A stretch of DNA of 64,000 nucleotides from Ascarosepion bandense (GCA_037127315.1 JBBBDQ010000192.1:3287501-3351500); one strand, 5' to 3'; shown: positions 23,155 through 34,401, counted from the first letter of the stretch. Notes: a model not told the origin generated them from the sequence alone. Translations and numbers: made by a program.

Positions 23155-24512
23155 TCATTTTCTTCCTTTGAATTTTGAATTTTGGTTTAAACGTATTTTT
23201 TCCGTGAGAGGTAATATGATATTGCTGAAATTTGGCACAAGTTTCCTATAAAAAATTGCCATTCCGAGGAATCGGCGTAGTGATTTAGAATCGTTTGGTT
23301 GAGGGAATTCACTTAATTCATTCAACTTTTTAGCACTGGGTCTGAGACCATTAGAAGAAATGTGAAATCCTAAAAAGTCTATCTCATTAGCACTAAATAT
23401 GCATTTGGAGAGACAAATTTTAAAGTCGTACTCACTTAGTTTTTGTAGTACTTGGTCGACATGCTTGGTCGACATGCTTGAGTTTCTTCATCTTCCGAGA
23501 ATATAAGGATATCATCGATATATACAAAGGTATAATCAGTATTACGAAAGATATTGTCCATCATTCTTTGAAAAGTGCATGATGCGTTCCGTAGTCCGAA
23601 AGGCATATAGTTATATTCAAATAACCCGAAAGGGGTAGAGATGGCTGTCTTGCAGACATCTTCCGGGTGAACTGGTATCTGGTGATAAGCAAACGACAGA
23701 TCTATCTTTGAAAAGAACTTCTTGTTATGAAACTTCGAAGACAAGGAATTTATACTTGGGACTTGATATCGATCGGCTTTTGTTATGGTATTTAAATGCC
23801 TGTTATCACCAACAGGACTATATTTGCCGTCTGACTTCGGTACCATGTGTAAGGCTGAACTCCATTCTGAGTTCGAAGGGGAAATTATTCCTGCCTTTAG
23901 GAGTTTCTTGAATTCCTCTTTCGCAATTTCACATCTCTGAGCTGATAATTGTCTGGCTCTGGAGAAGGTAGGAGGATTGCTATCAGTTTCTATTGTGTGG
24001 TATATCTTTGTTTTGTTTTGTTTTTTTGCATTCGTGTCGCGATGAGGAGAAATTAAGTTTGTATATTTCTCCAGAATTGTTCGTACCGTTTTGTTAGTAT
24101 CTTTATTCAGTACTACATCTATATTCATTATAATAGATGATGGATGTGCATTGGATTGTCTATTAGTCATTTTATCGATTAGTTTGTTGTTCTTGCAGTC
24201 CACCACTAACCCGAAATGGTTTAGGAAATCGTATCCTAGGAGTGGCTGAGCAGTTTCGGCTATTATAAATGACCAGGTAAATTCCCGTTTGAGGTTCTGT
24301 AGCGTGAGATTCAGTACTGTTTGTCCTGAGCATTCAATCTTTTGATCGTTGGCTGACACTAAAGTGATATTGGTTGTATATGTTACAGCTCGATTTAAAT
24401 ATCTCTTTGGAAATATAGATACGGCAGCTCCTGTATTTACAATAAAATTTAAACTTTGAGCTCCTAAGCATGCGGCTACAATGAGAAGCGGCGAGGAAAT
24501 GGAAGCTAACAT
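23155..24512 (-). pseudogene. Gypsy-1 protease and reverse transcriptase
   Basis: The protease block reads FIVNTGAAVSIFP near 24445-24405. The catalytic Asp of DTG is Asn here (codon AAT at 24435-24437). A second protease block, LLGYDFLNHFG, follows. The RT has KIDLSFAYHQIP, FGLRNASCTFQR and the catalytic YIDD (codons starting at 23522). An exact 13-bp tandem duplication, cttggtcgacatg at 23451-23463 and 23464-23476, breaks the frame just after YIDD. The thumb region continues in another frame to 23155. The protein family matches gypsy element 2 at 60091-64000. Confidence 0.9.
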
Positions 24513-24529
24513 CTCTCGCCTAGTTAGTT

Positions 24530-25298
24530 TTTCGAAATCTCACGAGGAACTGGTGAAGGGCGAGAGCTGGGTTGCATTTGAACATTCCGTTTATTAGGTC
24601 ATCTGCACCACGGCTTGCAAAATTTTGCACGTTCCGCAAAATATAAATGCGCTCGGCAGATTTTGGGTTTTTGGTCTTTGCTAAAAGGGTGAACACTGGT
24701 AGGGAATTTATTTTCACTGTGGGAACAGCCATGTATCAATTTAGTTTCATCTTTATTTTGCTGCCCATCCTTTTGCTTCCCGGGAATCTGTCGAATATAT
24801 CCGGTGTCTTATGTATTAAAATATAATAATAAGTCGTCCGCCATTTTTCCAAGACGATCTGTGTCTAAATCGACTTGTGCAGCTACTACTGGTTTAAGAG
24901 AGTGAGGTAGAGCTTGAATAAATTTGTGACGTACGATATCGTCCCCTACGCCAATTCGACATGAGTTCATTCAGGTACACTGAGGGACGACCCGTTATTG
25001 TCGACGACGACATTAATTTGTCCAACATCTCGGGTTTTGTTTTTTTTTTCTTTTAGTGCATCATAGTCTTTTGATTGCAGTATAGTTGGCTGTATATTTC
25101 CTACTATGTCCATGGGAAGTGCTGCCAAAATGTTGAAAAATTTGTGACTGGGCTGTCTTATATTAGCAATATTAAATTGCGCCTACATTATCGCAAACCA
25201 AGCTATTACGTTTGATTCAAGGAAGTTTGGTGGTTTTATCGCAACATAAAGATTGGTTGGTTTTGATTTGTTGAAGTTTCTTCAGCGTCAGTTGCCAT
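24530..25298 (-). pseudogene. Gypsy-1 gag
   Basis: The start codon is taken at 25298 (MATDAEETST...). Fragments in several frames correspond to the gag of gypsy element 2: a FLES..AWFA block, a DIVGNIQPTILQSKDY-like block, RHKFIQALPHSL, then a Cys-rich motif CRAHLYFAERAKFCKPWC near 24665-24610. The Trp expected after the last Cys is a TGA stop. Gag forms the particle shell and its Cys-rich tail binds RNA. Confidence 0.7.
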
Positions 25299-25500
<202 letters not shown>

Positions 25501-25629
25501 TACAAATTTTTAAATAAATTTGTGGCTTCACGTATCGAGTTCTTTTTGTTTCTGATGACCAAGTTGTTGTTTTATAAATAAGTAAGTAGAAAAAATAAGA
25601 AAATAAATGGCTCTTGAATCACCATCTTG

Positions 25630-26460
25630 AGTCACCATCCAAAAAACTGTTTAAAATCCATCCCCTATTTCCTAGCACGACGAATTTGCACGATAGTAAC
25701 TGACAAAACCCTCCGTAAAATACACCTAGAAGAACTACGAAAAACATTACAAATAAGAGGATACCCCACCTCATTAATAGATAAGGGTTTCCAACTAGCA
25801 GAAAAGATACCATTAGAATCCCTCCGGAATCAAAAAAAAAAAAAAAGAAGAAAAACATGAAAAAAAAAAAGAAAACATTCTAGCATACGTTTCCACACAC
25901 AACAAAAACAATCCAGAATTATTCACAAAGATCAAAACCCACATGGAATTACTCAGTAATAATGAAAAACAAAAGAAATCTTAAAGACAACCAAAATAAT
26001 TAACAGCAAACGCCAGCCCCAAAATTTAAAAGACATTCTACCTCATCGAAATTCGAACAACAACACACAACACAAGGGATCACAAAATGCAACAAAAAAC
26101 GATGTGGAGTATGCAACATATTAATAAAAGGGAAACACTTTCAGTTCAAATACGCAACTACATTCGAAATAAAGTCGGATCTGAGCTGCAACTCAAAAAA
26201 TGTAGTTTACGCTCTAAAATGCGACAAATGCGCAAAGATATACGTGGGAGCGACACAATGCTTGAACAATAGAATATCCCTTCATAAAAGCAATATAAGA
26301 TTATCATATAACAGGAAATTATATGTTTTCCAACATTTGCATGAATGTAGTGATGGCAAATTGAAAGTTATACCTATTTATCAAAATACAGATTACGAAA
26401 TATTAATAATGCAGGAAGAAAGATACATAAAAAATACAAGCCTTCGCTCAACAAAACGAC
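25630..26460 (+). pseudogene. Penelope-like RT thumb plus GIY-YIG endonuclease
   Basis: From 25633 the translation reads HPKNCLKSIPYFLARRICTI and continues through RGYPTSLIDKGFQLAEKIP, the C-terminal RT region of Penelope-like elements. After a frameshift at the A-run near 25840 the linker follows. A CNKKRCGVC cysteine motif starts at 26088, and then comes the GIY-YIG nuclease (NVVYALKCDKCAKIYVG, R in LNNRISLHKSN, E in MQEERYI). The nuclease nicks target DNA. The RT catalytic core (fingers/palm) is absent, so the element is 5' truncated. Confidence 0.85.
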
Positions 26461-26632
26461 ATGAAAAACACACACACCGAAAAACATACACACACATACA
26501 CACACATACATACACACATACACACACATACATACACATACACAAAATTCAAAAGATAACCCCAAACAATAAAAAAGAACCAGATGACTCATAAAAAACA
26601 ATTCTAAAACATAAAGACGAAATGAAAAAATG

Positions 26633-26635
<3 letters not shown>

Positions 26636-26706
<71 letters not shown>
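26636..26706. repeat. (CA)n microsatellite
   Basis: An uninterrupted CA tract follows a degenerate (CACACATA)n stretch at 26467-26540. Both lie downstream of the Penelope nuclease relic. Confidence 0.95.
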
Positions 26707-26707
<1 letters not shown>

Positions 26708-27064
26708 GCAATAAGAACAACCAATTGACCGATGAAAAGGATTGTAGATAAGCAAAGGCGACCAGAAGATAATTTTAACGTACAAAAAAGGTAACCCCAG
26801 ACCAAAATCATTTCAAATTGGGGTAAGCATTTGATTCCTTCATCTGTTTATTTATCTGTTTATCCATTTATACACGTGCTGATGTGATAAAACACAGACA
26901 ATTCAACACGCCAACATTTGATTTATTTTATCTTATTTTATTTTATTTTACGGATTTGATTTATTTTCTTATTTTTTTAACTTACTTATTTATAAAACAA
27001 CATGGCCATCAGAAACAAAAGGAACTCCACAAATTTACAAAAGTAAAGCCACAACTTTATTCGC

Positions 27065-27105
27065 CTGAAGAGAGTCAATTTTAGACTCGAAACACGTGTA
27101 GCGTC
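27065..27105 (+). ncRNA. Hammerhead-ribozyme-like core
   Basis: CTGAAGA (27065-27071) fits the conserved CUGANGA core. It is followed by a perfect stem-loop GAGTC / AATTTTA / GACTC (27072-27088), GAAA (27089-27092) and, after a short presumptive stem III, GTC (27103-27105). That is the order of core, stem II, GAAA and cleavage triplet in a hammerhead. Hammerhead motifs are established in terminal repeats of Penelope-like elements. I could not find a convincing stem I, so activity is doubtful. Confidence 0.45.
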
Positions 27106-27250
27106 ACAAATACCATTATGGACACTTAATGTATCATAACATGTATAATAACAACAACAATAAATATACACTTTAAAGAAAACGTTCACGGCCTCTCACA
27201 CTTTTTATTCTATACCAATTTCTCTCGTTGGAACAACCCTACTTCTTTTC

Positions 27251-27253
<3 letters not shown>

Positions 27254-27314
<61 letters not shown>
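27254..27314. repeat. (TA)n microsatellite
   Basis: About 30 TA units sit next to the 3' tail of the following minus-strand LINE copy. Confidence 0.95.
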
Positions 27315-27316
<2 letters not shown>

Positions 27317-27608
27317 AATCATTTAACCCCGAGCAAGGCAGAAATGCCACTGATGAGCAGGGGGCTACATAACTGTAAAAAAATTAGAAAAGAGTGAGGA
27401 GTACAAACTAGTTAGAAAGGAGCAATAGAAAACTGAGAATGCAGGTGCGATGACAGATACATAGGTGGAGAGAAAGGGAAGGTTATCCGGGGGTGGGGAG
27501 AGAGGTAGAGTCCAGTGGTTAGTAGATGCATATTGACTTTGCATTTAAATTTCTGGAGGTTGTAGCCGTCAGGAAAGCAAGAATATGGAAAAGGGAAGGA
27601 ACTACTTT
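27315..27608 (-). mobile_element. CR1/L2-like LINE 3' tail fragment
   Basis: Minus-strand 3' UTR of the LINE at 42705-51120. The end is 'tttaatcatttaaccccgag' (plus-strand view), then 'gccactgatgagcagggg', and farther in 'ttgcatttaaatttctggag', equivalent to 42920-42940. No coding part remains. The first 70 bases also resemble the SINE-1 tail. Confidence 0.65.
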
Positions 27609-27699
27609 TGTCACACGTTCCTGTTTATTTTAGTATTCATTTATTTTATTGTTTGTGGTCTTGGTTCCTACAAGCTTCAAATATTCAAAAAGAACTAAC

Positions 27700-28860
27700 A
27701 GGACAAAAAACCTGCTCTTCAACAGGATGTCTAAAATCTAAGGATGGAACAATCATTTTGGAGAAAGAGGAAATACTCCAACGATGGAAAGAATATATAA
27801 AAGATCTTTTCCACTACAAGCGAGAGCGACCAATAATACGCAAAGATGAGGACGAACCGGAAATATTAAAGTCTGAAGTGGAGTCTGCAGTAGCCAAACT
27901 GAATAGAAACAAAGCAGTGGGACCAGACGGCATAGTCATAGAGCTGCTGATAGCCCTGGAAAAATTTGGTATAGAAAAAATTACTGAAATAATAAATGAA
28001 ATTTATAATAGTGGGGTTATACCAGATGATCTCAGCAAGTCTATCTTCATAACACTATCTAAAAATCCAGGAGCAAACGAGTGCGAACTCCACAGAACCA
28101 TCAGTTTAATGAGCCATATAACAAAACTGATCGTCCGAATCCTGATGAATAGAGCGAGAAGCAGAATCAGGCCAGAGATAGGACACGAACAGTGTGGTTC
28201 CGTTAAAGACACGGGAACAAGGAATGCCATATTTATGATTAGGATACTCACCGAAAGGGCAATACAAATGAAGAAGGACTTATACCTGTGCTTCATTTGA
28301 CAAAATACGTCACAAAGAACTGATGGAGATGCTCGGCAGCCTGGACATATTTGGGAAAGACTTGAGAGTAATAAAGAATCTTTACTGACAGCAAACCGCT
28401 TGCATACGGACAGGTAATGAATTGAGTAGATATACAAAGATAGAAAGGTGCGTAAGACAGGGATGTGTCTTTTCACCGGACCTGTTCAACTTGTACAGCG
28501 AGAATATTTTAAGGACCCTAGAAGTTATGCCTGGATTCGTAATCGGAGCCCACAATTTAAACAACTTAAGGTACGCAGATGATACAGTGCTGATAGCAGA
28601 CACAGAAAGTAAATTACAAGACCTCCTACAGAAGGTAGCAGAAGAAAGTAACAAGAAATGACTAGAAACAAACTGTCCGAAAACCGAATGCATGGTCATC
28701 AGTAAAAAGGGCAGCCCAAAATGCCAAATACAGGTCGGAGATACCGGAATCAAGCAGGTACAAAAATTTAAATACCTGGGAAGCGTTATAACAGAAGACG
28801 GAAAGTGCGACACAGAGATCCGAAGGTGAATTGGCATGGCGAAGGAAACATTCCATAAGT
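27700..28860 (+). pseudogene. RTE-like LINE reverse transcriptase
   Basis: Motifs in order are KAVGPDGIVIELL (near 27915), ISLMSHITKLIVRIL (near 28105), KIRHKELMEML (near 28300), RQGCVFSPDLFNLYSE (near 28455), YADDTVLIAD with catalytic YADD codons at 28572-28583, and KFKYLGSVITEDGKC (near 28765). They are characteristic of the non-LTR RT group often annotated as RTE-type. A small deletion near 28297, an in-frame TGA at 28659-28661 and another at 28828-28830 disable it. The endonuclease is missing upstream, and the C-terminal region is lost after 28860. Confidence 0.8.
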
Positions 28861-29300
28861 TGAGTAAGGTATGAGACTTCGAGAGACTTCAGCAATAGCC
28901 ACCAGAAATACAAATAATAATATAACATTTTAAGAAAATGTTTTACGTATTTTAATAGCATATCGAGAATTAAAAGGATTTTTTCAGGAGAGACAGTGGT
29001 GGAAGAGAAAGCGTCACCTCTCCTATTCCAAATATTGAATGTGTCATTTACGAAAACAAACAATATTCGAACCTCAGATGTGAAATTAAAAAAAAAAAAC
29101 TATTACAATGACAAATACAACTGATCAGAATACAAAGTTTACAAATACATTTGCACAAAATTTTAAAATTTGTGCGCTTTATTAAAGGCAAACTGATTAA
29201 AAGTTGAAATAAGGCTCATATAAAAGATATAAATTACTCAACATACTTTCAATAATCTAAAAGTCTGTCTCGAGGGCGTTGTAGGAAGTCTCCCTGCAAG
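28861..29300. other. Unassigned AT-rich DNA
   Basis: No motif is recognised. It separates the RTE relic from the GC-rich block that begins near 29380. Confidence 0.4.
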
Positions 29301-29629
29301 GTTAAATTTGATAAGTGTGAACAGCCAAGACAATGAGGAAACAAAGGCAGCGATATGAACAATAACAACCTTGGTGTTTATTTATGTAAGGTGGTACAAG
29401 TTGTTGTTCGGGTAGGCTCCTGGTCCGGAGGGTAGCTGCTCTATGGAGTTGGTGCGGTGAGCGTTGGGCCTTGTCCAGTGCCGAGTCCAAATGAGGCGTT
29501 CGTAGCGGTAGCTGGTCGACTGAAGATGCTGGAAGAATCGCCTGGCTGGTTAGGACGTGTCCGTCTTTGGGCTCAGGTTGATGTGGCGAGCGTGGGAGCG
29601 AGCTCGTATCAGCAGAGGGCACTTGATGA

Positions 29630-29990
29630 GAGGCGGAGTCCCTAAACAGGGCCGAGTCGAGTTAAGGTCGTCGCGGATGCAGGACTGTACCGAGAGGTTA
29701 CGTTACGGCGGCGGAATCCCTAAACATGGCCGAGTCGAACTAAGGTTGTCGCGGATGCGAGACCGTACAGAGGGGCTACCGAAGCGGAATCCCTAAACAG
29801 GGCCGGGTAGAAGTAGGGTCGTCGCGGATGCGACTCCGGGTGGCCGATTAGACTACTAAGGCAGGATCAATTCCAGGAGCTGGTATTGCAGCTTCGATGG
29901 CTGATTGACTGCCGGGAAGCAGGATCAATGTTAGAAGCAGGTATTGCGAATTTCATGGCTAATTCGACTGCCGGGAGCAAGGATCAACGA
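29630..29990. repeat. GC-rich two-stage minisatellite
   Basis: The unit 'ccctaaacagggccgagtcg' plus 'gtcgtcgcggatgc' occurs three times, starting near 29640, 29718 and 29790 (spacing about 72-78). A second unit, with 'gcaggatcaa', 'aggtattgc' and 'atggct(g/a)att', occurs at about 29861, 29921 and, partly, 29978 (spacing about 60). The block is far more GC-rich than its surroundings. It may belong to the LTR or leader of an unidentified LTR element. Confidence 0.75.
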
Positions 29991-29998
29991 CGAAAGCG

Positions 29999-30352
29999 CG
30001 GGGTGTTATGACTAGACAACTCCCATATTTACCCTTCTCCCCCACTTGAGAGAGATGTGACACAAGGGCTTTTTTAACGTGTGGAACCTGCGCGCTTACG
30101 CCCAGGTACTGGTCAAAACATTACCCATCCACCACGGTGGATAGGTTCAAAGCCGGTCTAAATTGTTCTTAAACTGGTCTTATTATGTGACCCCAACCCG
30201 AAGGCCGGGGCCCGGGGTGTGGTGACTAAACAACTCCAATATTTACCCTTCTCCCCCTCTTGAAAGAGATGTGACACGAGGACTTTTTTAACGTGTGGAA
30301 CCTGAGCGCTTACGCCCAGGTACTGGTCAAAACATTACCTATCCACCGCGAG
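29999..30352. repeat. Direct repeat pair, about 135 bp each
   Basis: 29999-30133 and 30213-30350 share 'tatttacccttctccccc', 'gagatgtgacac', 'cttttttaacgtgtggaacc' and 'cgcttacgcccaggtactgg'. A diverged third copy lies at 36811-36940. The TGTGACAC motif recalls LTR family B termini. They may be LTR fragments of another family. Confidence 0.7.
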
Positions 30353-30497
30353 ACAAGTTGCAAATGATATTTGCGTAGTTGATTGCTTAGTAATTTGTGT
30401 CGAGACACTTTCTTGAAAAATCAGTATCAGGCAAAGTAGAAAATAGGTTATTGTGAGTTGAACATTCTACAAACATATAGAAAAAATTATAAGAGTT

Positions 30498-31196
30498 TGT
30501 GGTGATACCGAGCAAAGCGAGAAACCGGATGTTTGTCCTTGGAGGTCCAGAAAGCAAATGACCAAAATTGGTCTTTGCGCACCCGGCTCCGCGCATATGT
30601 TCCGACAGAAAACCAAAAATTAATAAATATCAAATTCTTTTTCGCGAGCATTAGCGAATTTTATTTATCGTCCAATGGGAAGCCCAGAATTAAATAAGTG
30701 TGTGAATTCTCAAATAACCTGCTAGGACCCACAAAGACGAAATAAAAAGCCGATACAGAAAGCATCGCCAGTTGAGAAAGTACGAGCATAATTAGCACGT
30801 CCCTTGACCTCGTCAAGCGATCCACTATGCTCGCCTCGCCTTTCCCTCTCACCTTCTTCTTCGCTGTCCCCTGAGCTACTTACCCGATATACAGAGCGGA
30901 GACATCTAAGACATTCCTAACTGACAAACGCTCACACATGCATACGCACAAACTCTCTTTTCAGAATTTACTGCGATAAACATTTTAACGTCCTTTGAAC
31001 TCATCCAAAAGACATTACCTTATTTGTAAAAGAACCGTTATTGATATATGTGTATATTTAAAATGTTGTTTCTATAGTCAATTTGTTCTTCATGTTTATA
31101 TCCCCCTTATAGTAGGCTATCTACTAACTAGGCCAAATTCAGTTAATCTGCTTCAACACACTTTTAAATCTTCACTAGAACGGATAACCCACTATA
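30498..31196 (+). repeat. Solo LTR of the gypsy-1 family
   Basis: It starts TGTGGTGATACCGAGC and ends CCCACTATA, and is bordered by AGTT on both sides (30494-30497, 31197-31200). The whole length matches the gypsy-1 3' LTR (20555-21263) in inverted orientation. No internal sequence remains. A 4-bp duplication around a single LTR is the expected product of LTR-LTR recombination after insertion. Confidence 0.8.
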
Positions 31197-31204
31197 AGTT
31201 AAGT

Positions 31205-32344
31205 ATTAACAATAACGAAAGAATTTTTTCTTATTTTCTGTATAATGCTAAAATTAAGCAAAGGAGAATAGTAAAGAACTTCATAATAGTTAAATTAAAT
31301 TCTCGTTAATGCTGGGATGTTCATCAATTGTTTTTAGTTGCGTTTCGTGTTACTCAAGTCCTCCCCTAAGGCCGTTTTCCGAGCGCGTACTCTCGGGCAA
31401 AATTTCCTCGTAGACCCCTGCCTAAGAGAGATCGAGTTTTGTCTTCTTTTCCCGAGACGAGACTCTACTGTTCGGCATAGCCTCGTCTGTGTTCCTCTTT
31501 GCCTGAAGATATGGGATACACATTTTTTTTTTTCTATTAAAATAAGCAATAAGAAAATACATAAAAACATTATAGAAATTTTGGATCAAAACGGCATTAG
31601 AATTTAAATTACATTTTTATATTTCTCAACCAATCAGCTAAAAACATAGAATAAGAACACTCTAGAAAAATAGGATCGGAAGTCAATTAACAAAAAATAT
31701 TTAGGCCCCAAAACAAAATAGTAAAATACAAATCTGATTGGTCAATAAATGTCTTCACACCTAAATGTTAGGAAGATTCTTTGATCCACTATTATGGTAT
31801 ATAAATAACACACAGTTAGGAAGAAAGAGGTCAGTCACCAAGCTAGCCATTAAGTCAGCATGTAACCGATACTTTGTCCGGCCAAGTCATTCTTCCACAC
31901 CAAAGTTCATGACCTAGCTACAGATGGCCGTGAAATGAAAAACCCGACAAACTTTCTTTCATCAACGCGACATGCTGTCGCCACCCGAGATGAACTTAAT
32001 GTAAGTAAGAACGACTTATTTACTGACTCCGTTAATATAAACTTACACACACCTTTAAACAAATTTAACTTCTTGCCAAACTTTATTTTCCAAAAGGCAA
32101 TTTTTCACATCTTGTATTTTATTTGTTTCCACATGCTAATTTTATTTTATACATATTAAATTGTTTGTTGTTTAATGATCGTTGTGACTTATTCCATTTC
32201 TTTTGCGCGATTGTAAAACATTGTGTTGTATTTGTGGGGGAACTAATCTCGAGAGCAATACCCGTAAAATACGGAAGCACATCAACCAAGCACTTACCAA
32301 ATCCCCTACAAAGACAAAGAGTTCGACAAGTCCCTTCGAAATCT

Positions 32345-32345
<1 letters not shown>
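31205..32345. other. Unassigned; possible promoter-like patch
   Basis: No coding motif is recognised. 'tggtatataaataacacaca' near 31794 contains a good TATA-box match followed by a GTCAGTC-rich stretch, similar in style to the R region of LTRs in this window. A GC-richer patch lies at 31360-31500. Nothing decisive. Confidence 0.3.
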
Positions 32346-32416
<71 letters not shown>

Positions 32417-32422
32417 ACTTCA

Positions 32423-32519
32423 CAGCAAACCACTTCACTCTTAAAAGACCACAAATAAAAAAAAATAACGTAATTTTTGCCAACCATAAGTGTATACCAC
32501 GCTACTGGACTCACATCCA

Positions 32520-32580
<61 letters not shown>

Positions 32581-32697
32581 GGAGAGTGTGTGTGTGTGGG
32601 TGTGAGTCCAGTAGCGTGGTATATATACACTTGTGGTTGGCAAAAATTACGTTATTTTTTTTTATTTGTGGTCTTTTAAGAGTGAAGTGGTTTGCTG
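32423..32697. repeat. Inverted repeat with (CA)n centre
   Basis: 'cagcaaaccacttcactctt' (32423) through 'tggactcacatccacaccc' is mirrored by 'gggtgtgagtccag' (32598) through 'aagagtgaagtggtttgctg' (32697). Arms are about 105 bp with few mismatches. The loop is a (CA)n/(TG)n tract at 32519-32600. A further (CA)n at 32347-32415 abuts the left arm. Confidence 0.85.
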
Positions 32698-32699
32698 CG

Positions 32700-33983
32700 T
32701 TTTTTGCAGTTTTTTTTTTTATTATTTTTTCTTCCTTTTTAATTTATCTCAAACATTTTCCCGATCTTCAATATTTTAAACTCACCAATCTTGGGAAAAC
32801 ATGAATGATCAGGCTTCACTAGTCCTTATCACGTTTTGACTAGAACTGTAATTTCAAAGTAGCTATTTCCTGTATCAGATAACATCCACCAATCTTGATC
32901 TTATTTACAGCCTGTCAATAATTTGCCATATTTAATAATGTTCCGTAGAACCTTTTCTCTATCTTAACACTTTTTTTTCGATTAATCCCTTTTTAATCAA
33001 ATGATTCAATATGGTCGACCATTTTTCAACACTAAACAAATTGGGATAGCAGATCAAGTAAAACATTCAATTAGAATATCTATAATATCTGTACTCAGCA
33101 CTGACAAATAAAATAAGTTCCTGGAACAAGGTAACATTGTATATAGTGGGAGGTAAAGAAGAAAAAAAAGCAAACTTTTTCACTTTCTAAAATGAATATA
33201 GGATGGATAAAGTGGAATTTGTTAATTTTTTGGTTTTCTTGAATAGCGTAATTAAAATTCTTTTTACTATTTTGGCACTTTTATTTCAATTAGTAGCTTG
33301 TTTTCTCAACTGAAAATTGGTGGTAGTGGGGTGGGCTTAAATAAGTGTTCCGCTCACATTTTACGAGTGTCTAGTCTCTGGCGGTCTTAGCGGAAAAGAG
33401 GATATTATATATGGAACCCAAATATCCGACTTGTGATTAATGACATATTCATACGATTCGACTGTTAATTTGCGTTCTTAAGAATTTCTTTTGTTTTGGA
33501 AAGAACACAACCAGCTAGTCACTTGACTGAATTATGATAATTTACTTTTTGTAAGATCATCGATGACTACGTCTTTATACAAACAATCCACGCGGCCCAT
33601 TGGGTTTGGGCGTGTCCTACACCAATCCAATAGATAGGTTTTTAATGTAAACAACTTAATCACAAAAGTTTTTGCAAATAATGTTTAATGTTCGACCAAC
33701 GAAGTAATTTATTACCTGTCATCATTTTCATTTATGCAATCTCCAAGTTAATATTCAGGATCGTTTCCTTAAGAACGCTTCAGCCCATCTAATTTCTGAA
33801 AATTAATGAATCAGTTCCTTTTCCATAATTAAATCCAGTAATTATTAAAAGCAATCAAAAAACCTCTCACACATTTCCCCGGTTGTATACGGGTATTTTT
33901 TCATTCTCATCAACACCTGTTACACTTACTTGGGGATGGTATATTCACTCTGCACGAATGGATCACCACGCACATTTAACTTG

Positions 33984-33988
<5 letters not shown>
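32700..33988. other. No recognisable feature
   Basis: AT-rich DNA without TE termini or protein motifs that I can name. Confidence 0.4.

Positions 33989-33989
<1 letters not shown>

Positions 33990-34046
<57 letters not shown>
33990..34046. repeat. (TA)n microsatellite
   Basis: About 28 TA units, shortly before the (GACT)-like tail side of the SINE-2 copy. Confidence 0.95.
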
Positions 34047-34048
<2 letters not shown>

Positions 34049-34104
34049 ATAGATGTTGACAAGTTCTAAAAAATTTTGTAAAGAAATTAAAAAATAAATT
34101 CTGA

Positions 34105-34401
34105 TGTGTTGATCAGTCAGTTAAGGGCCATACGTGATACACGCTCGGGCGATCATGTCTCGAAAGCGACATGACTGACTGGGCAGAAGATTTTCCCGCG
34201 GTAGGTTGCCATTACTTTCTCCGGTAGACTGGTTGCCAACTAAATCTATAGAATCTAATCTGTTCTGCCATTCAACCCATAACTGGATGGAGAAGCATTA
34301 ATACCTTTTTCCAAGGATATTTACGCGTAAGTGAATGTAATAAATTCAACTGGAATTCGAACTCGGCTTTCTGATTTCTCGTTCTAAGCCGATATTCTCT
34401 G
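34105..34401 (-). mobile_element. SINE-2 copy split by LTR B
   Basis: Reverse complement of the 10.2-kb copy. Landmarks are 'cagtcagttaagggcca', 'catgtctcgaaagcgacatg', 'ggtaggttgccatt' and the B-box side 'tggaattcgaactcggc' (34351-34367). The head stops at 34401. Its continuation 'tctacaccacaac' resumes at 35761, after the B element, and fits the SINE-2 head of the 36947 copy ('tgtaccacaac'). Confidence 0.85.

Larger units (their letters stand above)
25511..27110 (+). mobile_element. Penelope-like element relic with inverted flanks
   Basis: The coding relic at 25630-26460 is bracketed by an inverted repeat. 25511-25609, reverse-complemented, matches about 26961-27050 ('acttacttatttataaaaca', then 'catcagaaacaaaa'). 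Penelope-like elements are known to carry terminal repeats in direct or inverted arrangement. The right copy continues into a hammerhead-like motif at 27065. The left copy is cut against gypsy-1 before that point. Confidence 0.7.

Noticed and set aside
26374..26811. 145-codon ORF with long Cys-Val repeats
   Set aside because: It is the translation of a (CA)n/(TG)n microsatellite. The same holds for the ORFs at 32119-32643 and 32490-32804.
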